A DNA stretch of 64,000 bases, from assembly GCF_900187185.1 (NCBI RefSeq), contig NZ_LT906465.1, forward strand, positions 1,054,001 through 1,118,000, in the 5' to 3' direction. Of the stretch, positions 57,151-64,000 are shown piece after piece. Position numbers and translations under genes: made by a program. Every line of letters begins with the position of its first letter. The stretch's first letter is position 1. This stretch comes from Chryseobacterium taklimakanense. GTDB taxonomy: Bacteria; Bacteroidota; Bacteroidia; Flavobacteriales; Weeksellaceae. The notes under the pieces were generated by a model, which saw only the letters and a program-made list of their open reading frames with translations, did no database searches and had not been told where the DNA came from.

Positions 57151-57540
57151 TTACTTTTTTTTGGGAGGCAAGGTCCATTTATCGGAATTGATAATCATAC
57201 TGGTTATGATTGAGAGTATTTCGTTGTATTCTTCATAAATTCTATTGTGAGTTTTATTGTCAATATAATCACAGGCCAAGGCAAAGTTGAGCCAGTTTTG
57301 TGTTTCTGTTGCTTCACCATCTGCATCTGTCAGTTTGTTTTCAAAAAGTTTGGGATACCGTCTTTTCCTCCAACCTTCGGCGATATTTCCACAAACTGAA
57401 CGCGATGATCTTATGATCTGACTTGTGAGTGAATATCGCTCTTCAGGAGGAAATGACCTGCTTACCCTGTAAATTTCCATGGCAGTATCAAATGCCTTCT
57501 GATAAACCATTAAATCATTAAATGAGTTCGCATAAGCCAT
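57151..57540 (-). CDS. four-helix-bundle (23S rRNA intervening-sequence type) protein
   Basis: 129 residues. The pattern FNDLMVYQKAFDTAMEIYRVSRSFPPEERYSLTSQIIRSSRSVCGNIAEGW is diagnostic for the S23/IVP family, first found in rRNA intervening sequences and also used as the Avd accessory of diversity-generating retroelements. No reverse transcriptase or rRNA is near, so this is a stand-alone member, as often seen inside surface-polysaccharide clusters. Its function is unknown. It is flanked by minisatellites on both sides, which suggests that the gene and its flanks came in together. Confidence 0.92.
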   Translation of the reverse strand: MAYANSFNDLMVYQKAFDTAMEIYRVSRSFPPEERYSLTSQIIRSSRSVCGNIAEGWRKRRYPKLFENKLTDADGEATETQNWLNFALACDYIDNKTHNRIYEEYNEILSIITSMIINSDKWTLPPKKK

Positions 57541-57600
57541 ACCCTACAAACTTGCAAAAACTAAATTACTAAACTACTAAACCACTTAACTACTTTTACA
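57541..57600. repeat. inverted minisatellite remnant
   Basis: The plus strand reads ACTAAATTACTAAACTACTAAACC; its complement is the same TTTAGTAG/TTTAGTGG repeat type found at 57001 and 58689, but in the opposite orientation. Confidence 0.6.
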
Positions 57601-57602
57601 AC

Positions 57603-58682
57603 TTACTTATACTGCTCTTCGTAATATTTCTGATAGTCCCCCGAAGTTACGTTATCCAGCCATTCTTTGTTGTTGAGGAACCAGTCGATGGTTTTGGAGA
57701 GGCCTTCCTCGAAGGTTACGGACGGTTTCCAGCCGAGGTCCTTGTTGAGTTTTGTAGCGTCTATGGCGTAGCGTTTGTCGTGCCCCGGTCTGTCTTTTAC
57801 AAAGGTGATCAGTTTTTCGGAATACCCCGCAGGATTGCCTATTTTTTGGTCCACCTGCCTGATCAGTTCTTTAACCAAATTAATGTTCTGCCATTCGTTC
57901 CAGCCGCCGATATTGTAGGTTTCGCCGGTTTTGGCCTCGTGGAAGATGCGGAAGATCGCTTTGGCATGATCAATCACATAAAGCCAGTCGCGGGTATATT
58001 TTCCGTCGCCGTAGATTGGCAGGGGTTTTCCGTTCAAAATATTATGGATGCAAAGGGGAATGAGTTTTTCCGGGAAATGGTTCGGCCCGTAATTGTTGGA
58101 GCAGTTTGAAACGATGAAGGGCATCCCGTAGGTGTTGCCGTAGGCACGGACCAAATGATCGGATGCTGCTTTGGACGCGGAATAAGGCGATTTCGGGTCA
58201 TAGGGTGTTTCTTCGGTAAAGAATCCGGTTTCGCCCAGGGCACCGTAGACCTCATCGGTGGAAACGTGGTAGAACAGGTTGGTTCGTTTCCCGTCCGGGA
58301 AATTCCCGTGGGTGTGCTCGGGATTTAAAGTCCAGTATTCGCGGCACAGATTAAGCAGATTTGCTGTTCCGATCACGTTGGTGTTGATGAAGGCATTGGG
58401 ATCGGTGATGCTTCGGTCCACATGCGATTCTGCAGCCAGATGGACTACTGCATCCGGCTTATATTTTTCAAAAACGGCTTTCAGTTCTTCCGGTTTGGTG
58501 ATGTCGGCTTTTTCGAAAACGTAATTGGGTTCGTTTTCAATATCCTTTAAATTTTCAAGGTTTCCGGCATAGGTTAAAGCATCCAGGTTGATGATTTGGG
58601 TATCCGGGAGGTTCTTTACAAATTCGCGAACGACGTGTGAACCGATGAATCCGGCGCCGCCGGTGATGAGGATTGAGTGCAT
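57603..58682 (-). CDS. rmlB: dTDP-glucose 4,6-dehydratase
   Basis: 359 residues. NAD-binding ITGGAGFIGSHVVREF, the LAAESHVDRSI loop, the catalytic VSTDEVYGALGE threonine-aspartate-glutamate and the PYSASKAASDHLVRAY tyrosine-lysine pair are complete. SNCSNNYGPNHFPEKLIP and RDWLYVIDHAKAI follow. It converts dTDP-glucose to the 4-keto-6-deoxy sugar. It lies with rmlA and rmlC on the same strand, separated by repeats rather than overlapped. Confidence 0.97.
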   Translation of the reverse strand: MHSILITGGAGFIGSHVVREFVKNLPDTQIINLDALTYAGNLENLKDIENEPNYVFEKADITKPEELKAVFEKYKPDAVVHLAAESHVDRSITDPNAFINTNVIGTANLLNLCREYWTLNPEHTHGNFPDGKRTNLFYHVSTDEVYGALGETGFFTEETPYDPKSPYSASKAASDHLVRAYGNTYGMPFIVSNCSNNYGPNHFPEKLIPLCIHNILNGKPLPIYGDGKYTRDWLYVIDHAKAIFRIFHEAKTGETYNIGGWNEWQNINLVKELIRQVDQKIGNPAGYSEKLITFVKDRPGHDKRYAIDATKLNKDLGWKPSVTFEEGLSKTIDWFLNNKEWLDNVTSGDYQKYYEEQYK

Positions 58683-58688
58683 TTGTGT

Positions 58689-58807
58689 GAGTAGTTGAGT
58701 TATTTAGTGGTTGAGTGGTTGAGTGTTGAGTGGTTGAGTGGTTGAGTGGTTGAGTGGTTTAGTAGTTTAGTGGTTGAGTGGTTTAGTAGTTTAGTGGTTG
58801 AGTGGGT
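58689..58807. repeat. minisatellite of TTGAGTGG / TTTAGTAG units
   Basis: About 120 bases of the same octamer family as at 57001-57147, in the same orientation, filling the gap between rmlB and rmlC. Confidence 0.9.
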
Positions 58808-58813
58808 GATGGA

Positions 58814-59359
58814 TTAAAAATTTCTTTCGGCGAAAGTGGCGAGGACTTTATCCTTTTCAGAGAGTATGATGTCTCCGAGGGGAAGTTTCCAGTCGATGTT
58901 CAGGTCGGGATCGTTCCAGATGACGCCGCCTTCGGATTCTTTACTGTAAAAATTGTCGCACTTGTAGGCAAAGACGGCGGTTTCTGAAAGCACCGAAAAT
59001 CCGTGTGCAAAGCCGCGCGGCACATAGAACTGCAGTCTGTTTCCGGGTGTGAGTTCCACGCCGTACCACTGACCGAAAGTCGGCGACTCGGGGCGCAGAT
59101 CGACGGCGACATCCCATACTCTGCCTTCCAGGCATGATACCAGTTTTGCCTGGGCATGCTCCCCTTTCTGCAGATGCAGGCCGCGGAGCACGCCATAAGC
59201 TGATTTTGAGATATTATCCTGCACGAAATGGCCGTTCATCCCGGTGAGTTCTTCAAATTTCTTTTCATTATATTTTTCATAGAAATAGCCGCGTCCGTCT
59301 TCGAAGACGGTGGGTTCGATGATGTAACAGTCTTTAAGAGGCGTTTCTTTTATTTTCAT
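58814..59359 (-). CDS. rmlC: dTDP-4-dehydrorhamnose 3,5-epimerase
   Basis: 181 residues, a small cupin. The family motifs are KDCYIIEPTVFEDGRGYFYEKYN, FVQDNISKSAYGVLRGLHLQKGEHAQAKLVSC with the catalytic histidine (GLHLQ), VWDVAVDLRPESPTFGQW and VPRGFAHGFSVLSETAVFAYKCDNFY. rmlD, the last gene of the rhamnose route, is not in the window. A -7-like TATCTTTG (59376-59383) precedes the gene. Confidence 0.96.
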   Translation of the reverse strand: MKIKETPLKDCYIIEPTVFEDGRGYFYEKYNEKKFEELTGMNGHFVQDNISKSAYGVLRGLHLQKGEHAQAKLVSCLEGRVWDVAVDLRPESPTFGQWYGVELTPGNRLQFYVPRGFAHGFSVLSETAVFAYKCDNFYSKESEGGVIWNDPDLNIDWKLPLGDIILSEKDKVLATFAERNF

Positions 59360-59444
59360 AATGTTTTTGTCTCAGCAAAGATAAAATTACTGAGGCAATT
59401 AGGAAAGTATTAGAGAGGAAAATGAACTGTTTTAACGAAGGAAG

Positions 59445-59465
59445 AATGTCAGAGGGTCTGACATT
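59445..59465. promoter_or_regulatory. perfect inverted repeat, possible operator
   Basis: AATGTCAGA-GGG-TCTGACATT lies about 86 bases upstream of the rmlC ATG. There is no T run, so it is unlikely to be a terminator; the 9-3-9 shape fits a dimeric repressor site. The rest of 59360-59740 (about 380 bases) holds no frame or motif I can support. Confidence 0.4.
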
Positions 59466-59740
59466 ATGTTTGGGTTTGAGGGTTTGTGGTGACCGGTGAT
59501 TTCGGCTCCGCTCAATCACCAATCTGCGAGGACGATTCATCACCACGAATTTCACCCTCAATAGCACTCCTTCAAGGCACGGATAAAATAAATTCACAGA
59601 TTTTTAACAATATAAACCCTAAAAGGTTATGCAACAAAGCTAATCCTCGTCTCAGCATAATATATCAGACTCAGCTCAGCCCCACTCCAGATAGTGGTTT
59701 CGTTAAAAAGGCGCAGGTATTACCAATAACCATTGAGGTT

Positions 59741-59938
59741 TCAGTTGTCGTTAAAAAATATGATGTCTTCAATCTCCTGAGTACTGATGCCAAAATAGGC
59801 TGCAAATTCGGTCACAGTAATTTTGTGATGCGGTTTTTTCCCCAATTCCTTTCTTACGGATGCCAGGATCCGTGACGCCTGCCTCCGGCTTTTGCCAAAG
59901 AGCACTGCAATGTCGACCGGTGTTACTATTTTTCGCAT
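59741..59938 (-). CDS. small helix-turn-helix protein
   Basis: 65 residues from the ATG at 59938 (another ATG lies seven codons upstream). VTPVDIAVLFGKSRRQASRILASVRKELGKK reads as a helix-turn-helix, followed by ITVTEFAAYFGISTQEIEDIIFFND, a second similar pattern. Small proteins of this sort recur at the ends of polysaccharide loci in Flavobacteriia. It may regulate the cluster. Confidence 0.65.
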   Translation of the reverse strand: MRKIVTPVDIAVLFGKSRRQASRILASVRKELGKKPHHKITVTEFAAYFGISTQEIEDIIFFNDN

Positions 59939-60000
59939 ATTTAAAAATCTTTTACGCAAATTTCCGGCAACCGCAGGCCTAAGAAGAAGACCAAACGGGA

Positions 60001-60546
60001 CTAAATGCAGGACAAAACAGGACTAAATGCATGACGCCAGGAAAAATGAAACCGTGAAGCATAGCCGATCAGGAGATAAGCGGCTGTTTTTCTGTTGCGG
60101 CAAAAAAACAGATACAAAGCCAGGGAAACAACAGATTAGGCATGGATATTACGAATCCCGGACAAAACTGCATAAACCGACACAGACATCAAAACAAAAA
60201 CAAACATCCACATCTCGGGTTCCTTTTTTCTGCAGTGCACATGCAGAAGCCGGAACACGAGCAAAAATAAGAATATGGTGAGCCACGTCACCGAAAAGAA
60301 AAAAAACTGAACGGGGATTCCCATTTTCGCCAGACTCAGTTCCAGCAACCCCGAAATAATATCCGGAGAAATTTTCAATAATCCGACTGTTTTATCCCAT
60401 GTCAAATCCGGCCGACTGAATTCACTGTAAAATGAAAGGAATCTGGAAATATCAAAATCCGGCGGAAACGGATAAACTGTCACCGTTATTGCATACATCA
60501 TGGGCAGAAGTATTAAAACTGCCCATTGTTTTTCTTTTGCGTTCAA
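60001..60546 (-). pseudogene. decayed EpsG-like polysaccharide polymerase
   Basis: The intact part (60136-60546) codes for 136 residues with two or three membrane segments (WAVLILLPMMYAITVTV, FFFFSVTWLTIFLFLLVFRLL, MWMFVFVLMSVSVYAVLSG) and ends SGIRNIHA at a TAA. EpsG-type proteins continue after the SGIR motif for another 200 residues. Reading on in the same frame past that stop gives SVVSLALYLFFCRNRKTAAY and then IGYASRFHFSW, which again fits the family, up to a TAG at 60001. So it is a nonsense-mutated and 3'-truncated gene. The family assignment is moderate. Confidence 0.65.
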
Positions 60547-60550
60547 CTGA

Positions 60551-61723
60551 TTATTTTATAAGCGCGCTTAAAGCTTCCTTAATTCTTTTTCTCTCTACAT
60601 CCGTCAGATTAGACCCTGATGGCAGGCAAAGACCATTTTCGAAGAGTTCTTCCGCGACTTTTTTACCGTAATAAGGTGCATCAGCGAACACCGGCTGGAG
60701 GTGCATCGGTTTCCAAAGGGGGCGGGATTCAATATCGTCTTCCAAAAATTTCAGTCTCAGGTCTTCCCTCGTAAAACCGGCGATTTCGGGATCGATGATG
60801 ACGGCGGAAAGCCAGTGATTGGAATAGAAGTCCGCACCGGGTTCCGTAAAAACGGTAACGCCCTCTATGTTCCTGAACAGTTCTGTGTAAAATTCATGAT
60901 TTTTGCGTCTGGCTTCGACACGCTGCGGCAACACTTCCATCTGTCCGCGCCCTATTCCGGCAGAAATGTTGCTCATGCGGTAGTTGTAGCCGATTTCCGA
61001 ATGCTGATAGTGCGGCGCATTGTCGCGGGCCTGGGTGGAAAGAAACACCGCCTTATTTTTCTGTTCCAAATTTCTGCACACCAAAGCGCCGCCGCCCGAG
61101 GTGGTGATGATTTTGTTGCCGTTGAAACTCAACACCGACATCTCCCCAAAAGTCCCGCATTTCTGCCCTTTGTAGGTGGAGCCCAAGGCTTCTGCCGCAT
61201 CTTCCACCAAAGGGATTCCGTATTTTGCTGCGATGGCCGTAATCTCCTCCATTTTTGCCGGCATGCCATAAAGGTGTACGACGATGATGGCCTTGGGCTT
61301 TTTGCCTTTTGCGGTTCTGTCTTTTATGGCTTTCTCCAGGGCTTCCGGACACATGTTCCAGGTTTCCGGCTCGCTGTCGATGAAGACCGGCTTTGCCCCG
61401 ACATAGGTAATCGGGTTTGCGGAGGCGGAAAACGTGAAGGACTGACACAGGACTTCGTCATCCTGTTTTACGCCCAGAATGATGAGGGCTAGGTGGATGG
61501 CTGCCGTACCGGAGCTCAATCCCACAGAATATCCTGAACCCAGAAAACAGTCTAAACGGTGTTCGAAAACATCCAAATTTTCACCACCCGAAGCCCACCT
61601 GCCCTGCCCGAGCGCCAATTTGACGAACTGCAACTCATTACCGGCCAAATGAGGTGGCGAAAGAAGAATCCCACTGCGAATTTCCAAGACCAATTTTTTT
61701 GTAAAAGTACTGATTTTAAGCAA
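60551..61723 (-). CDS. DegT/DnrJ/EryC1/StrS aminotransferase
   Basis: 390 residues, a PLP-dependent enzyme that aminates a keto-sugar nucleotide. LSPPHLAGNELQFVKLAL, GLSSGTAAIHLALIILGV, QSFTFSASANPITYVGAKPVFID, VVHLYGMPAK, DAAEALGSTYKGQKCGTFGEMSVLSFNGNKIITTSGGG (with the PLP lysine) and YNYRMSNISAGIGRGQ are all typical. The start could be a later codon, as the first 17 residues are not conserved in the family. It pairs with the PglC-type transferase 12 bases upstream, as in bacillosamine-type pathways; an acetyltransferase (PglD) is not between them. Confidence 0.93.
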   Translation of the reverse strand: MLKISTFTKKLVLEIRSGILLSPPHLAGNELQFVKLALGQGRWASGGENLDVFEHRLDCFLGSGYSVGLSSGTAAIHLALIILGVKQDDEVLCQSFTFSASANPITYVGAKPVFIDSEPETWNMCPEALEKAIKDRTAKGKKPKAIIVVHLYGMPAKMEEITAIAAKYGIPLVEDAAEALGSTYKGQKCGTFGEMSVLSFNGNKIITTSGGGALVCRNLEQKNKAVFLSTQARDNAPHYQHSEIGYNYRMSNISAGIGRGQMEVLPQRVEARRKNHEFYTELFRNIEGVTVFTEPGADFYSNHWLSAVIIDPEIAGFTREDLRLKFLEDDIESRPLWKPMHLQPVFADAPYYGKKVAEELFENGLCLPSGSNLTDVERKRIKEALSALIK

Positions 61724-61734
61724 AATGGTGAAGG

Positions 61735-62343
61735 CTAAGGATTTCCTTCAAACTCCTGCGGAATATGGCGTGTGTGTTCAACATTTTTACCGTTAAACCA
61801 CTGCTGAAACGTGCGCAGCAAAATATGCATATCCAGCCAGAAACTCACATGACTGACATACCAGACATCCAACCGAAACCGTGTGTACCAGGAAATCTGG
61901 TTTCTGCCACTGACCTGCGCCAGACCGGTAATTCCTGGCCTCACCCTATTCCGCTGCATCTGAACACTGCTGTATAATCCATTATAAAAAGGCAGCATGG
62001 GTCTTGGACCCACCAAAGACATATCACCCTTCAGGACATTGATGAATTGCGGGATTTCATCCAAAGAAGATTTCCTGAGGAATCTGCCGAAAGGAATGGT
62101 CCGTTTTTCATCGGGCAAAAGATTTCCGGATGCGTCCGTATCACCGGTCATGCTTCGGAACTTTATGATGCTGAAAATCCTTCCGTCTTTTCCCAGTCTT
62201 TTCTGGATAAAAAATGGCGGGGCATTAAAAAAACAGGGCACCAACAGGATTAACAACAAAAATACAGGACTTAATACCATAAGTCCTGCCAATGAGATTA
62301 AAACATCCAAAATTCTTTTTATCCCGTTTTGATACAATTTCAA
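61735..62343 (-). CDS. undecaprenyl-phosphate sugar-1-phosphate transferase (PglC-type)
   Basis: 202 residues. One re-entrant hydrophobic helix (KRILDVLISLAGLMVLSPVFLLLILLV) leads to the catalytic domain: PPFFIQKRLGKDGRIFSIIKFRSM, RTIPFGRFLRKSSLDEIPQFINVLKGDMSLVGPRPMLP and RVRPGITGLAQVSGRNQISW. These are the marks of monotopic phosphoglycosyl transferases that put the first sugar on the lipid carrier. It is directly ahead of the aminotransferase gene. Confidence 0.93.
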   Translation of the reverse strand: MKLYQNGIKRILDVLISLAGLMVLSPVFLLLILLVPCFFNAPPFFIQKRLGKDGRIFSIIKFRSMTGDTDASGNLLPDEKRTIPFGRFLRKSSLDEIPQFINVLKGDMSLVGPRPMLPFYNGLYSSVQMQRNRVRPGITGLAQVSGRNQISWYTRFRLDVWYVSHVSFWLDMHILLRTFQQWFNGKNVEHTRHIPQEFEGNP

Positions 62344-62471
62344 CCCTGATTTTAAAGAAAATAAAAATATAAAATTTATTTAAGGTCTTCCTGTCCAAAA
62401 TTTTCCTGACAGAAAATGGGAATCATGTGAATTTTACTGTCAGTGATTTTGCAAAAAAGTTTTCTAAAAAT

Positions 62472-63023
62472 TTATTTCACGATGCGGTCGCCCTGGCCTT
62501 TTCCGCCCACTGTGGCAAAAATATATTTAAAATAATCGCTGACTGACAGGTTGCGCAGCATTTCGGCATCCATTTCGGCGAGTTTCTTTGGGGTGGACAT
62601 ATCCACTTCGTTGATTTGCGCTAAGCCGGTAATGCCCGGTACGGCGCTGTAAACTCCCCTGCTATTGCGCTCTGCAATCAATTCGGTCTGATTAAAAAGA
62701 TTGGGCCTCGGTCCCACCAGACTCATATCGCCTTTCAGTACATTTATCAATTGGGGCAGTTCATCGAGTTTCGATTTTCTAAGGAAGCTGCCAAATTTGG
62801 TTACGGCAGAGCTGCTCGACAAATGTGTGGCTACCGATTTTGTGTTCACCTCCATTGTACGGAATTTATAAAGCTTGAACGGCTTTTTACCTTTTCCTAC
62901 TCTTTTCTGTACGAAAACGGGCGAACCGGTATCGAAAAGCCCAATGATGTACAAAACCAGCATAACGGGCGAGAGGAAGAGCAGACCAAAAAACGAAAAT
63001 ATAAAATCGAAAAATCGGATCAT
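62472..63023 (-). CDS. second sugar-1-phosphate transferase
   Basis: 183 residues of the same monotopic family: IRFFDFIFSFFGLLFLSPVMLVLYIIGLF, SPVFVQKRVGKGKKPFKLYKFRTM, KFGSFLRKSKLDELPQLINVLKGDMSLVGPRPNL and VPGITGLAQINEVDMS. It differs enough from its neighbour to use another sugar. Two priming transferases in one cluster suggests either two glycans or a replaced module. It is preceded by a G/T-rich repeat. Confidence 0.92.
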   Translation of the reverse strand: MIRFFDFIFSFFGLLFLSPVMLVLYIIGLFDTGSPVFVQKRVGKGKKPFKLYKFRTMEVNTKSVATHLSSSSAVTKFGSFLRKSKLDELPQLINVLKGDMSLVGPRPNLFNQTELIAERNSRGVYSAVPGITGLAQINEVDMSTPKKLAEMDAEMLRNLSVSDYFKYIFATVGGKGQGDRIVK

Positions 63024-63027
63024 CTTT

Positions 63028-63105
63028 GGGTTATGGGGTTATGGGTTAAAAGGTTATAAAGTTATAAGGTGATGCGGTTACGGGGGTTATGGGTGATGGG
63101 GGTAT
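63028..63105. repeat. GGTTATGG-type minisatellite
   Basis: About 78 bases of GGTTATGG, GGTTATAA and similar octamers between the two glycan genes, a third G/T-rich array of this cluster. The rest of the gap to 63218 has nothing I can support. Confidence 0.75.
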
Positions 63106-63218
63106 ATTCTTTTCATAATTTCTTCCGAAGAAGCACTGTTGTCACCCAATATTTAATAGTCTAAGGTTATTTTTATGGTTTAAAGTTCAAGTTCAAAGCA
63201 TTTTTAAGGACTGAACCC

Positions 63219-64000
63219 TTAATCCCTTTTGCTTTTAAAAGATTTGACGGTTTTTATCAGACCTTCTTCTGCAGACAAAGGTAAGTTTTCTATTTTTAAC
63301 GCGGTTTTAATTTTTTGGTTGGAAACCGTTAAATCGCTGGTCATTTTCTTTAATCTTTTGGAGTTTAACGGAATTGGAACAAAATCTCCTACTCTTGCTA
63401 AACCTTTCACTAAAAACTTTGGAAGGCTGAGGCTGATGGTGTTTTTGTTTTCGACTTTCCTGATCACCGCAATAATCTCTTTAGTGGAAACTGCTTCATC
63501 GTCGGCAATATGGTAAATTCCACTTTGCAAATTCTCATGCTTTTCTATAATCTGTCTGATGAAGAATGCAAGATTATCTATCGAAATAAAGGAGCGCTTA
63601 TTATCGAATGCGGACAAAGGATATGGAATACCTTTAGAAATTAGATTATATAATAACCCAAGATTGCCTTGATCCCCCACACCATGCACCATTGGCGGGC
63701 GGAGGATAATCAATTTTTTGTTATCAGGCAGTTTTTGTTGCATTAACCATTCTTCCGCTTCCCGTTTGGTTTTTCCGTAATGAGAAAATGGATGGCATTG
63801 ATTTTCTTCTTTTAAAGGTTTTGAAGATTCAAATTCTTCTTGAGCCGCAATAGAACTGATGTGGATGAGCAATTTTGCATCTGATTTCAGAAATTCGTTA
63901 AATATTTTTTTTGCCAAATCTACATTGGCATCGCGAAACTCCTGCTCTTTAGCAGTTCCATTATGGTCGTGTGCTTTTCCTATGAGATTAATGATAACCC
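63219..64000 (-). CDS. NAD-dependent sugar epimerase/dehydratase, cut by the window edge
   Basis: At least 259 residues. The frame stays open through the right window edge (VIINLIGKAHDHNGTAKEQEF upstream of the first in-window start candidates), so the N-terminal Rossmann glycine motif lies outside. Visible are HISSIAAQ with the catalytic serines, the YGKTKREAEEWL tyrosine-lysine pair, ILRPPMVHGVGDQGN, SFISIDNLAFFI and GIYHIADDEAVS. It is an extended short-chain dehydrogenase of the UDP-glucose 4-epimerase type, probably for the polysaccharide cluster. Confidence 0.9.
   Translation of the reverse strand, partial: VIINLIGKAHDHNGTAKEQEFRDANVDLAKKIFNEFLKSDAKLLIHISSIAAQEEFESSKPLKEENQCHPFSHYGKTKREAEEWLMQQKLPDNKKLIILRPPMVHGVGDQGNLGLLYNLISKGIPYPLSAFDNKRSFISIDNLAFFIRQIIEKHENLQSGIYHIADDEAVSTKEIIAVIRKVENKNTISLSLPKFLVKGLARVGDFVPIPLNSKRLKKMTSDLTVSNQKIKTALKIENLPLSAEEGLIKTVKSFKSKRD

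Noticed and set aside
56861-57178. Open frame of about 105 residues with repeated HSTTNPLT
   Set aside because: It is only the minisatellite translated and it overlaps rmlA; the repeat lacks stops in that frame.
57151-57540. Diversity-generating retroelement accessory (Avd)
   Set aside because: The fold is shared, but there is no reverse transcriptase and no template/variable repeat pair nearby.

Overview
The window comes from a flavobacterium of the Chryseobacterium/Kaistella/Epilithonimonas type (Bacteroidota, Weeksellaceae-like). The signs are a SusC/SusD pair, an LpxC-FabZ fusion, the type IX secretion regulator PorX, a secreted protein with a type IX C-terminal sorting tail, AT-rich intergenic DNA and promoters with the Bacteroidota -7 box TAnnTTTG. 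No rRNA, tRNA or CRISPR array was seen.

1-8.2 kb: a minus-strand operon hsdM-rhuM-hsdS'-hsdS''-prrC-hsdR with overlapping or nearly touching genes. It is a type I restriction-modification system carrying a PrrC-type anticodon nuclease between hsdS and hsdR, the gene order of the E. coli prr locus. hsdS is split in two by a run of nine G at its midpoint. Removing one G joins the halves into a normal 405-residue two-domain specificity subunit, so specificity is very probably phase-variable. I consider this the most interesting part of the window.

8.3-26 kb: accessory DNA next to dnaK. A truncated copy of a mobile-element membrane-protein gene (8.3 kb) is followed by a four-gene organophosphate locus, susC-susD-(phosphodiesterase/alkaline phosphatase fusion)-metallophosphoesterase, which looks richer in G+C than its surroundings. 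Next come an IS1182-type insertion sequence with a frameshifted transposase and an integrative mobilizable element: membrane protein, relaxase, RHH mobilization protein, primase, VirE-type ATPase, HTH protein, membrane protein, tyrosine recombinase and a zinc-ribbon/double-HTH protein. The duplicated gene end suggests that two related elements were stacked, each with cargo after the same gene.

26-41 kb: mostly core genes: dnaK, a cytochrome c lipoprotein, a YceI protein, a DUF4846 protein, two large outer-membrane proteins, a lamin-tail secreted protein, dusB and an ABC exporter pair. Then come eight tandem 147-163 bp non-coding repeats (41.15-42.38 kb).

42.4-56 kb: a porin-like protein, sucD, a second lpxD, efp, lpxA, lpxC-fabZ, lpxD (lipid A synthesis), a lipoprotein, an HD phosphohydrolase, porX, xth, rlpA and rimO.

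56-64 kb: a surface-polysaccharide cluster with rmlA, rmlB and rmlC, a four-helix-bundle protein, a small HTH protein, a decayed EpsG-like gene, an aminotransferase, two sugar-phosphate transferases and an epimerase cut by the window end. Its intergenic gaps hold short G/T-rich minisatellites.
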